The position numbers were made by a program, and so were the translations under genes. The notes under the pieces are model-generated. The model was not told the origin of the DNA. It ran no database searches and saw nothing but the letters and a program-made list of their open reading frames with translations. A stretch of DNA of 5,321 nucleotides from an uncultured Planctomycetaceae bacterium (GTDB taxonomy: Bacteria; Planctomycetota; Planctomycetia; Planctomycetales; Planctomycetaceae), in the NCBI GenBank assembly GCA_903921605.1, contig CAIXQV010000081.1:1-5321 (forward strand), read 5' to 3'. Positions 1-5,321 of the stretch are shown piece after piece (within the stretch, counting starts at the first letter, position 1; each line of letters starts with the position of its first letter).

Positions 1-110
1 GAAATTACAGTTCGATCAGACACGAGTCACTCCAGAGAAAAATGACACTCATCGCGTTGGATGTTGATGCCCGGAACAGGCGACCGGCGGGCAATGCCTG
101 CGACTCATGA

Positions 111-2447
111 TTACTCTTCCGGAAAGCTTCCAAATTCCACTCCCACGGAATCAAGAACGGCGAGGCGACGACCAAAGAACCCGATTACCGATCGACCTTT
201 CCCTGTCAGAATCCTTGCCTCCGCTTTCCCACGCGTTCCGAACCAGTCACTGAGATACGAATCTTCAGGATTCAGCCGGCCATCCTCGCCGACCCGCATA
301 AACTCAAACCTCAAAGCGTGCACATACTCTGTTGCCTCGACGTGGACCGCACCGAGAGCGTAATTTTCTTTCGCAACCACAGTGGAGGAGTCATCCTTCG
401 GAGTTCGATCCCAAAATGGTTCCACTCGACGGATACAACCAACGCCAGCCCATTCTCCGGTTGTAACGCGAAGTGCAGCTATGGGCTTGTTTCCAGGATT
501 CACCTCTCGAAACGATGCCCCGCCGGATCCGCCCAACAACCCTGGTGGAGCGCTGCCAGCGTCTTGCATGGCCTCCTTTCCATCAGCAGAGCCGGGTATT
601 CGCAATTGAACACGATGGACGAGAGAATCAGAGGATTTGCCGGTTGTGCCTCCCCAGTGAACTCTAATTCCAAGCGGTGAAACCTCGACAATTGTAGCGT
701 GCTTCCAGAATACACCCGTTGATGCCAGCACCTCTTGCCCAGGTCGGAGTCGAGTGTTCGGCTGCACCGGCAAACCGGACGCCGCAAAACGCGGCAGATC
801 GATTTCCTCTGGACGCGGTGCGGGGAAATCCCCGGGATTGTAAAACACGTTCGAACGGGGACGCCATTCTGAGCCCGATTGATATTGAAAGCGCAACAGA
901 ACTTCACCTTCTCGAACATCCAGAACTTCAGCAGCTCTGGCCTGCCGCAGATTAGAGTCGCTGTCGGCAAGCACGGAGATCGGCTGAAACAAGGGAGTCA
1001 ACAGAGGAACAGACGCCATGGCCCCAAAAGCGTAGTGGTATTCTTTCTGTTCAATGAGCCGGGCACGAATAGACGTCTGCGATTGCGTCATTTGCAACAA
1101 TTCGGATTGATGGCTTGCCACTAATTCGTTGCGAAGCCCGGTGGTCTTTTCCACGAACTGTTTGACAGCAGTCAGAGCCTCCTCAGGCAGGTCGTCATCC
1201 ACTTCAAACAGCAGGAGACCCCGAACTCCGAACGTGTAATCGGCGTATAGAAAATCGATCGTCTTCTTTAGTGATTTCTGAGCCTTCGAAAGCAGATTTT
1301 CCTGCAGGAGAATCTGTTCCAGTTTTGCTGTCAGCTCATCGCGGAGAAGCTGCTCTGACGCATCCGCTTCTTCGCATCGCTTGTTTAGAGACTTCCTGAA
1401 TTCATTGACAACATCGCGACTCTCATCGCTCAACTTCAGTGAGTCGACGTCAGAAGTCTCACGATTCCATAGAGGTTTGCTCTCGTCTCCCGGAAGTCCA
1501 TAGGACTGTCTGAATGCATGAATCTGCTGAAGACGCGAATAGGCGGCTTCTAGGTCTTCAGTCGCCAGAACCCGAGCAACTTCAGCCTCTAGTTTTTTAT
1601 CAAACTCATGCACATCGTTCTTGATTTCAATCGTGATTCTTCGTTCAACCGCTTCGGTGTCCTCAATGAAACCCTTAATCAATCGTTCTGCTTCGACTGG
1701 TAACCGGGGACGATCACTACTGAGGCGTAATGACATTTCCCTGTCTGAAGTTTTTTCCAGCAGTGAACGTAACATGTCGCGAATATTCAGGGCTGCATCC
1801 AGGTCTTCCTGTTCTTCATAGCGGCTCTGCACTTTGCGTAGTTCTACCAACAGGCCACATGCATTTGCTCGGGATTCCGTCCGAGCTGCGCTTCTGACTC
1901 GTTGTATTTCCTTGTCGAATTTTTGCGACGCTGCTACAAAAGGATCAGCGGGGGTCTTCACTTCACGAGTTTTCATGTACTCTGCAATTGCGTTTGCAGC
2001 GTCGGTGTCACTCGCTTCTCGAAAGTCGTCTCGCAGCCTTTCTAACGCGGCCTCAAACTTCGCGTCCAGTTCTTTGAGACGCTTGATTGTGTCGGCGTGG
2101 GCAGCGTCGAATCCATTGTCATGTTCCAGTACCAGCCTTAACGCTGAAGCCGGCAACATTTCATCACCCTTGCTGCCAAAGGAGCCCGTCTTTTGGGGTT
2201 TGTAGCGTTGCAGATACTCCTGGATCAGTTCAGCCTCGGAGATCTTTGACGCCAGGGCTAGTTGTTGCTGCATCCGGCGAAGACTCTGCACCAAGTCCTC
2301 AGTCTGTTTTGGTGCCCGTAAGTTGAACTCGGCCCGAATCGCCCCACTGTCCTTGTCGTATTGTCGAATCAGTCCCGTTAGTTCGGGTGGTTGCAGCGAC
2401 AGCAGGGACGCTGTGATCTGGGTCAGGAGAAAGCTCGTGAAGCACAT
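111..2447 (-). CDS. Modular coiled-coil protein with UVR-like helical repeats, SH3/Tudor-like barrels and C-terminal jacalin-like domain; function unknown
   Basis: Complete 778-residue protein. The start is well fixed: AAGGA lies 6 nt upstream of the ATG, and in-frame stops TGA-TAA-TGA lie about 50 nt upstream with no other ATG between. Residues 1-19 are uncharged and hydrophobic, which would fit an export signal, but the usual basic n-region is missing, so export is inferred. Residues 27-490 are highly charged helix or coiled coil and contain similar short units: SDTDAANAIAEYM (146-158), EDLDAALNIRDML (214-226) and EDLEAAYSRLQQI (297-309), with weaker copies near 419 and 468. These resemble UVR-type helical hairpins. 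Residues about 500-535 and 566-617 each look like a small SH3/Tudor-like barrel (alternating V/L/R strands, 'W..A.I.EV', 'I.V.W.G'). A Gly/Pro/Ala linker (619-644) leads to a jacalin-like beta-prism (about 645-778) ending in GFFGRR...LDSVGVEF. A carbohydrate- or surface-binding scaffold role is plausible. No catalytic motif is seen, and no enzyme function is claimed. Confidence 0.85.
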   Translation of the reverse strand: MCFTSFLLTQITASLLSLQPPELTGLIRQYDKDSGAIRAEFNLRAPKQTEDLVQSLRRMQQQLALASKISEAELIQEYLQRYKPQKTGSFGSKGDEMLPASALRLVLEHDNGFDAAHADTIKRLKELDAKFEAALERLRDDFREASDTDAANAIAEYMKTREVKTPADPFVAASQKFDKEIQRVRSAARTESRANACGLLVELRKVQSRYEEQEDLDAALNIRDMLRSLLEKTSDREMSLRLSSDRPRLPVEAERLIKGFIEDTEAVERRITIEIKNDVHEFDKKLEAEVARVLATEDLEAAYSRLQQIHAFRQSYGLPGDESKPLWNRETSDVDSLKLSDESRDVVNEFRKSLNKRCEEADASEQLLRDELTAKLEQILLQENLLSKAQKSLKKTIDFLYADYTFGVRGLLLFEVDDDLPEEALTAVKQFVEKTTGLRNELVASHQSELLQMTQSQTSIRARLIEQKEYHYAFGAMASVPLLTPLFQPISVLADSDSNLRQARAAEVLDVREGEVLLRFQYQSGSEWRPRSNVFYNPGDFPAPRPEEIDLPRFAASGLPVQPNTRLRPGQEVLASTGVFWKHATIVEVSPLGIRVHWGGTTGKSSDSLVHRVQLRIPGSADGKEAMQDAGSAPPGLLGGSGGASFREVNPGNKPIAALRVTTGEWAGVGCIRRVEPFWDRTPKDDSSTVVAKENYALGAVHVEATEYVHALRFEFMRVGEDGRLNPEDSYLSDWFGTRGKAEARILTGKGRSVIGFFGRRLAVLDSVGVEFGSFPEE

Positions 2448-2453
2448 GTCTGA

Positions 2454-2458
2454 TCCTT
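2454..2458 (-). promoter_or_regulatory. Shine-Dalgarno site of the 778-residue protein gene
   Basis: AAGGA on the minus strand lies 6 nt before the ATG at 2447. Together with the in-frame stops upstream it fixes the start of this gene. Confidence 0.65.
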
Positions 2459-2482
2459 GTTGCCAACGAGGAGTGGGGGCCC

Positions 2483-2508
2483 GTGAGACTTGTCATTATC
2501 AAGCTCAC
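2483..2508. promoter_or_regulatory. Dyad overlapping the candidate -10 box (possible operator or leader hairpin)
   Basis: GTGAG and CTTG (2483-2487, 2489-2492) pair with CAAG and CTCAC (2500-2508) around the loop TCATTAT, with one unpaired A at 2488. The loop covers most of the candidate -10 box, as an operator might. No T-run follows on either strand, so a terminator is unlikely. Confidence 0.3.
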
Positions 2509-2522
2509 CCCAGGGAACACAA
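2495..2522 (-). promoter_or_regulatory. Candidate promoter of the 778-residue protein gene
   Basis: On the minus strand, TTGTGT (2517-2522) and GATAAT (2495-2500) are separated by 16 bp. The -10 box matches the sigma70 consensus at five of six positions, but the -35 box matches only its first three bases. The position, about 48 bp before the start codon, is suitable. The evidence is consensus resemblance only, and planctomycete promoters are poorly described by this model. Confidence 0.3.
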
Positions 2523-2778
2523 GTTAACCCGCAATGTGCACTGTTGAAAAAGCAGCCCAAAACACCCGCCTAATTCTTTTCGCCCACGGAGATTCTCCTC
2601 CGAGTTGGGGCGCGTGGGCTACTAAACTGAACCTCTGGTTTCCCTTCGATGCTGAACAGTACGCCTCGGGCACCGCATTATTCACGAATCGCTCGATTTG
2701 TGCGTTCGTCCGGGCTTCTCCGTCGAGAGACGGTCTGTGCTAAGGCGTTCGGCGGTGTTGTCCTGCATTTGCCGGCGC

Positions 2779-2816
2779 AACTGCTCGAGCGATAAACAGA
2801 AACTATGCGAGCAGTT
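2779..2816. repeat. Inverted repeat spanning the stop codon of the phospholipase-like gene
   Basis: AACTGCTCG (2779-2787) is the exact reverse complement of CGAGCAGTT (2808-2816). This gives a 9-bp stem with a 20-nt loop that contains the stop codon (2803-2805). It could be an mRNA 3'-end stem. There is no T-run after it on the minus strand, so a classical intrinsic terminator is not supported. Confidence 0.4.
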
Positions 2817-4485
2817 CACTGGCAGGTACGTTGAAAGATTCGGAAGGCTCCAGCTGAGCGGCGGCGATCCAGGATTTGACTTCATCCAGATCCGGAGCCG
2901 CCCCATCTCGCAGAATGCTCTTGCCGAGCGGAGTGGCGGTTACCGACCGCACAGCATCGAGAAGTTCGTCCGCATTGCTGTCGCGAAGCTGTTCAAAACT
3001 TGCCACGTTGGCAGCCACAAGCAACTGTGCGTCATGGCCTCGCAGTCCCGGAACTTCAACCATCAACTTCGACTGAGACTGCCATTCGCGAATCACATCC
3101 GGAGTAATATGGCGTGCAGCCAGCCTGCTGGCGGTCGTTTCCGGATCCGCATTCAGGAATTCATCAACCGTGACCATCCCGATTGCGTTGAAGCGTGCGG
3201 CCGTCTTTGGACCAATTGACGGCGCATCGACGATCGGAGCTTCCGTTTTCAAATAATATCTTTTAGCGGCCGAACGAATCGGCTGAGAGACGACTGACGG
3301 AGTCACTCCAGGAATGACTGCTGTCGTTTTTACTTCATGTACAGGCGACATCGCTCCGTCATCTGGCTTGATCTCTTTAGTCTTTGCGGAAGGAATCGCA
3401 ATGGGTGCGGATTCAGGCTTAAGGTTCATCGCCGGTGAGACGTCTTTCGATACTTCCGGCTTACTGACTGGCTGTGACGCAGCTTTTTGAACGATAGTTT
3501 TCTGCTCATGGAGTGGCTTCCCGAATCTCTGTCCCGCAGGCCGAGCAGGCTCGGCATTCAGCACCATCATCGAAACTTTGCGAACCTCCGCCGCGTGGAA
3601 CTGACGAACCAGCTTCTCGCTTTCCGGCAGCGAATGAACGGCCTTTCCGGTTTCCTGAACTTCCTGATAAATCGCTTCTACGATCTTTCTGTCTTTCGCG
3701 TCGGCAAGGCGATTGACTATTGTTCGAATTGGCACATTGATCGTGGCCAGAACGGCCTTCATTGTCAGTGTGACCTCGGGAGCTCGAACTGAGGATTCCT
3801 CGAAGGCCCGCTCAAGGATCCTTGCGAAGCCGATGGTGGCATGACCAAGACAACGCGCGACCGCCTCCTGCGCGACTCGATCAAGCCCGGCTGGCGGGTC
3901 CTTGACTCCGACGGCAAGGTTATAGTGATCGATCAGCAGGTCATAGTACTGATTCGCCATGACCGCGCCGGACTTAACCATTTCCTCAAGCCAGTTCTCC
4001 GCTGCAGACATGTTGACTCGCGGATATCCCCCTAGCTCCTGCTCGAGAAGTGTTCGCAGCTTTTCGTAGCTCTTTGTGACACTCCACTCCGCTGCTCGAT
4101 GAACCGCGCCTTCTGCTTCAGTCTGGCCAGTGTGAAACGGCATCTGAGGATCACTGTAGTAGTGGCTTAGCACTCCCGCTGCATAGGCCGCTTCTTTCCA
4201 TTCGGCCGAACGAAGATGATCAATGAACTGGCCATACCAGTGCTCTGCTGAGGATACCGCTCCGCCCCAGAAGTTCTCCTTCACATGCAGAACATGATTC
4301 TTGAAGTCCTTGAAGTCATCGTCCGGAGCTTTGGCTCCCTCCAGATACGCCGCATGCTGGCTGATGATAACATCGGCCCATTGAGCCGCTTCATCGCCCT
4401 GCAGATGCCTTAGTGCATCCAGGGCCAACTTGTGATGAGTGCTGCGAGCATGGCTGGCAAAGATGACATTCAAAAGCAGGGACAT
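2803..4485 (-). CDS. Zinc-dependent phospholipase C/P1 nuclease-fold protein fused to a C-terminal DUF4332 helix-hairpin-helix domain
   Basis: Complete 560-residue protein with GGAG placed 6 nt before the ATG. Residues about 10-230 match the all-helical zinc phospholipase C family. H108-x3-D112-x5-H118 and H129-x3-E133 reproduce the ligand spacing of Bacillus cereus PLC (H118, D122, H128; H142, E146). H17/H18, the PDDD cluster at 54-57 and H64/H67 are candidates for the remaining ligands, so the metal site looks intact. The N-terminus (SLLLNVIFA) is short and hydrophobic but is not a typical signal peptide, and the N-terminal Trp ligand of secreted PLCs is not evident. Residues about 310-405 form a Pro/Ala/Lys/Val-rich linker. 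Residues about 410-545 carry two helix-hairpin-helix-like motifs (APSIGPKTAARFNAIG and VPGLRGHDAQLLVAANV), typical of DUF4332. Family knowledge suggests a trinuclear-zinc phosphoesterase. Whether it cuts phospholipid or nucleic acid cannot be told from sequence, and the HhH module makes nucleic acid worth considering. It stands alone between two long gaps. Confidence 0.88.
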   Translation of the reverse strand: MSLLLNVIFASHARSTHHKLALDALRHLQGDEAAQWADVIISQHAAYLEGAKAPDDDFKDFKNHVLHVKENFWGGAVSSAEHWYGQFIDHLRSAEWKEAAYAAGVLSHYYSDPQMPFHTGQTEAEGAVHRAAEWSVTKSYEKLRTLLEQELGGYPRVNMSAAENWLEEMVKSGAVMANQYYDLLIDHYNLAVGVKDPPAGLDRVAQEAVARCLGHATIGFARILERAFEESSVRAPEVTLTMKAVLATINVPIRTIVNRLADAKDRKIVEAIYQEVQETGKAVHSLPESEKLVRQFHAAEVRKVSMMVLNAEPARPAGQRFGKPLHEQKTIVQKAASQPVSKPEVSKDVSPAMNLKPESAPIAIPSAKTKEIKPDDGAMSPVHEVKTTAVIPGVTPSVVSQPIRSAAKRYYLKTEAPIVDAPSIGPKTAARFNAIGMVTVDEFLNADPETTASRLAARHITPDVIREWQSQSKLMVEVPGLRGHDAQLLVAANVASFEQLRDSNADELLDAVRSVTATPLGKSILRDGAAPDLDEVKSWIAAAQLEPSESFNVPASELLA

Positions 4486-4491
4486 CCATGT

Positions 4492-4495
4492 CTCC
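4492..4495 (-). promoter_or_regulatory. Shine-Dalgarno site of the phospholipase-like gene
   Basis: GGAG on the minus strand lies 6 nt before the ATG at 4485. It favours this ATG over the overlapping out-of-frame ATG 4 nt upstream (4489), which would sit only 2 nt from the site and open an unrelated frame. Confidence 0.65.
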
Positions 4496-4570
4496 GTGAG
4501 GCACTTGCAATTCAGTCTGGAAGCCTGCTGCCTCTTGATAACTGGCGATTTCCGTACCTCGCGGGGGATG

Positions 4571-4677
4571 TGTTGATTTCATCGTCTACCACCGAGCCGG
4601 AGGCGATGGCCTTCGTTGAAGCCGTCGCCTCTGGCTCGGCGGTAAACACGTATGCTCAATCCATGACTAAATCAACA
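4571..4677. repeat. 9-bp terminal inverted repeats framing the palindrome (possible 107-bp miniature element)
   Basis: TGTTGATTT at 4571-4579 is the exact reverse complement of AAATCAACA at 4669-4677, and the strong palindrome sits between them. A further imperfect pair lies just outside: CCTCGCGG (4557-4564) against CCGCAGG (4680-4686). The nested symmetry could mark a small non-autonomous mobile element or a large folded leader. No target-site duplication is evident next to the 9-bp repeats, and nothing inside codes for protein. Confidence 0.4.
4588..4643. repeat. Strong imperfect intergenic palindrome, REP/MITE-like
   Basis: Positions 4588-4614 pair with 4618-4643 around a 3-nt GTT loop. 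There are 25 base pairs (two of them G-T wobbles), one A/C mismatch (4591/4640) and one bulged C (4611). The core is GC-rich (CCGAGCC, GAGGCGA). Neither side is followed by a T-run, so it is unlikely to be an intrinsic terminator. It lies about 100 bp upstream of the phospholipase-like start and may fall in its leader. The wobble and mismatch pattern is typical of repetitive extragenic palindromes, but only one copy is present here, so repetitive status is inferred. Confidence 0.7.
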
Positions 4678-4919
4678 AACCGCAGGCATCGGACGTAAAC
4701 GGCTCCGGAGTCGTGGAGAATAGATGTTCAGACATTCCCCGGCAAGTGCGGTCGCTCAGCGGAGCCATGTTTGAGGCGTTACTCTTCCCCATGTGTGCAT
4801 CATTGGTGCTTCAGGACCTGAAAACGCATGGTAGCGCAAATGAAAAGCGCGCTCTGTGATATTTTTCGCATCGTCGTGGATGCAGTAGACTGAGGACAAC
4901 ATAAGGCTGACCGAACGAA

Positions 4920-4953
4920 AAGGGCTCTCTGAAGTAATCTCCAGAGAGCCCTT
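4920..4953 (-). terminator. Intrinsic (rho-independent) terminator of the coiled-coil gene
   Basis: The arm AAGGGCTCTCTG (4920-4931) and its exact reverse complement (4942-4953) form a perfect 12-bp stem around a 10-nt loop. Read on the minus strand, the second arm ends in CCCTTTTCG, giving a short U-run after a GC-rich stem. It lies 27 bp beyond the stop of the gene ending at 4981. It separates that gene from the phospholipase-like gene and argues against a shared transcript. The U-tract is short (four), so efficiency may be moderate. Confidence 0.85.
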
Positions 4954-4980
4954 GGTGATCTATGTCCAGGTTGCGATGAA

Positions 4981-5321
4981 TCAGTTGGCCTGACTCAATT
5001 GCAACTGAGGTCGCAGCACCTGCCGACGCGTCTCGACGACAGTTGCGGCAGCCTGAACGGCCTGCTCGGCTGTTGCCAGTTCTGCATTCGCTGCAGCCAA
5101 TTGAGCTTCAATTGGGGCAGCTTCCGCAGCCAGAGTCTTCATCATTTGGTCTGCTGTCTGCATCGCTGTTTTGGAGTCGCTGTTGACTTTCGCAGTTGCA
5201 TCAAGATCCGCCTTAGAATCCGTCATTTGCTTGTCCATCACGGCTATTTCTTCGGTCATTGCTACGATCGACTTATCCTGACGATCCACAGTAGCGGCGA
5301 GCCCATCGGCCGACGCCTTGA
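4981..5321 (-). CDS. Alanine-rich coiled-coil protein, C-terminal part only (5' end outside the window)
   Basis: The reading frame is open from the window edge to a TGA at 4981-4983, giving about 112 visible residues. An internal GTG at 5287-5289 could be mistaken for a start, but the frame continues upstream through KASADGLAAT, so the gene is more likely truncated by the window. The visible part is rich in Ala, Glu, Gln, Lys and Asp with hydrophobic residues at heptad-like spacing (for example IEAQLAAANAELATAEQAV), which indicates a long coiled coil. It ends in a short basic then polar tail (RRQVLRPQLQLSQAN). There are no cysteines, no catalytic motif and no membrane segment in the visible portion. 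Planctomycete surface or cytochrome/WD40-type proteins often end in such Ala/Glu coiled coils, but this resemblance is stylistic and does not identify the protein. An intrinsic terminator follows 27 bp after the stop codon. Confidence 0.75.
   Translation of the reverse strand, partial: KASADGLAATVDRQDKSIVAMTEEIAVMDKQMTDSKADLDATAKVNSDSKTAMQTADQMMKTLAAEAAPIEAQLAAANAELATAEQAVQAAATVVETRRQVLRPQLQLSQAN

Larger units (their letters stand above)
2448..2802. other. Intergenic region of about 355 bp between the two large genes
   Basis: No coding sequence is recognisable here on either strand. The visible structure consists of the stop-codon inverted repeat at the right edge, the dyad and candidate promoter at the left, a 7-bp stem GCCCACG (2582-2588) with CGTGGGC (2613-2619), and a 5-bp stem CCGTC/GACGG capped by GAGA (2720-2733), a GNRA-type tetraloop if transcribed on the plus strand. 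The length and the candidate promoter suggest that the 778-residue gene has its own transcription start. Confidence 0.55.
4486..4980. other. Intergenic region of about 495 bp upstream of the phospholipase-like gene
   Basis: Apart from the terminator at 4920-4953 and the nested inverted repeats at 4557-4686, this stretch holds no convincing gene. The region 4700-4900 has only a short dyad (GGCTCCG at 4701-4707 with CGGAGCC at 4760-4766, 52 nt apart) and a 21-residue plus-strand frame (4828-4893) with no good ribosome binding site. The promoter of the minus-strand phospholipase-like gene must lie in here, but no box pair is strong enough to call. Confidence 0.6.

Noticed and set aside
69..92. 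A GCCCG/CGGGC dyad downstream of the 778-residue gene as its terminator
   Set aside because: The stem is only 5 bp with a long loop, and no T-run follows on the minus strand.
500..970. A 156-residue minus-strand open frame inside the 778-residue gene
   Set aside because: It is a different frame of the same strand within a gene that has recognisable domains. Its Cys- and Arg-rich translation has no plausible domain, so it is a shadow frame.
2534..2743. A 69-residue plus-strand frame in the gap
   Set aside because: There is no ribosome binding site, no recognisable motif and an unconvincing composition. It fits chance reading in a gap.
2698..3219. A 173-residue plus-strand open frame
   Set aside because: It lies mostly antisense to the DUF4332 region of the phospholipase-like gene, and its translation shows no family signature.
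4647..4675. TTGATT and TACGTG on the minus strand, 17 bp apart, as a promoter for the phospholipase-like gene
   Set aside because: The -10 match is poor, and the -35-like hexamer is part of the terminal inverted repeat, so the pair is not strong enough to annotate.
4432..4698. An 88-residue plus-strand frame overlapping the start of the phospholipase-like gene
   Set aside because: It is partly antisense to conserved coding sequence and partly runs through the palindromic element. No motif supports it.
4828..4893. A 21-residue plus-strand frame (MVAQMKSALC...) near the terminator
   Set aside because: It is very short, its only AGGA is 11 nt from the ATG, and there is no conservation evidence in a single sequence.

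Overview
The window most likely comes from a planctomycete chromosome (order Planctomycetales or a close relative). This is inferred from protein style, not from a marker gene. The signs are a secreted-looking coiled-coil protein with UVR-like helical repeats, small SH3/Tudor-like barrels and a jacalin-like C-terminus; a zinc phospholipase C-fold protein fused to a DUF4332 helix-hairpin-helix domain; and a third, alanine-rich coiled-coil protein. Base composition is moderate and gene spacing is loose.

All three genes lie on the minus strand, so the window reads right to left. (1) 5321 to 4981: the C-terminal end of an alanine-rich coiled-coil protein that runs off the window edge. It is followed by a convincing intrinsic terminator with a 12-bp perfect stem (4920-4953). 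(2) 4485 to 2803: a 560-residue protein with the full H-x3-D-x5-H...H-x3-E zinc-ligand pattern of the phospholipase C/P1 nuclease fold, a low-complexity linker, and a C-terminal DUF4332-like domain. (3) 2447 to 111: a 778-residue modular protein, probably exported, with helical repeats, two small beta-barrel candidates and a jacalin-like beta-prism domain.

The gaps of about 495 bp (4486-4980) and 355 bp (2448-2802) suggest three separate transcription units rather than one operon. The terminator supports this for the first pair. The larger gap also contains a strong imperfect palindrome (4588-4643) nested between 9-bp inverted repeats, which looks like a REP/MITE-type element. The smaller gap holds several weaker dyads, one of them overlapping a candidate -10 box. 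Positions 1-110, downstream of gene 3, show only a weak 5-bp GC stem (69-73 with 88-92) and no clear terminator.

No tRNA, rRNA, CRISPR array, transposase or known defence system is visible. The sequence does not show a functional link between the three genes. The most notable items are the metal-hydrolase/HhH fusion, the repeat architecture of the 778-residue protein and the intergenic palindrome.
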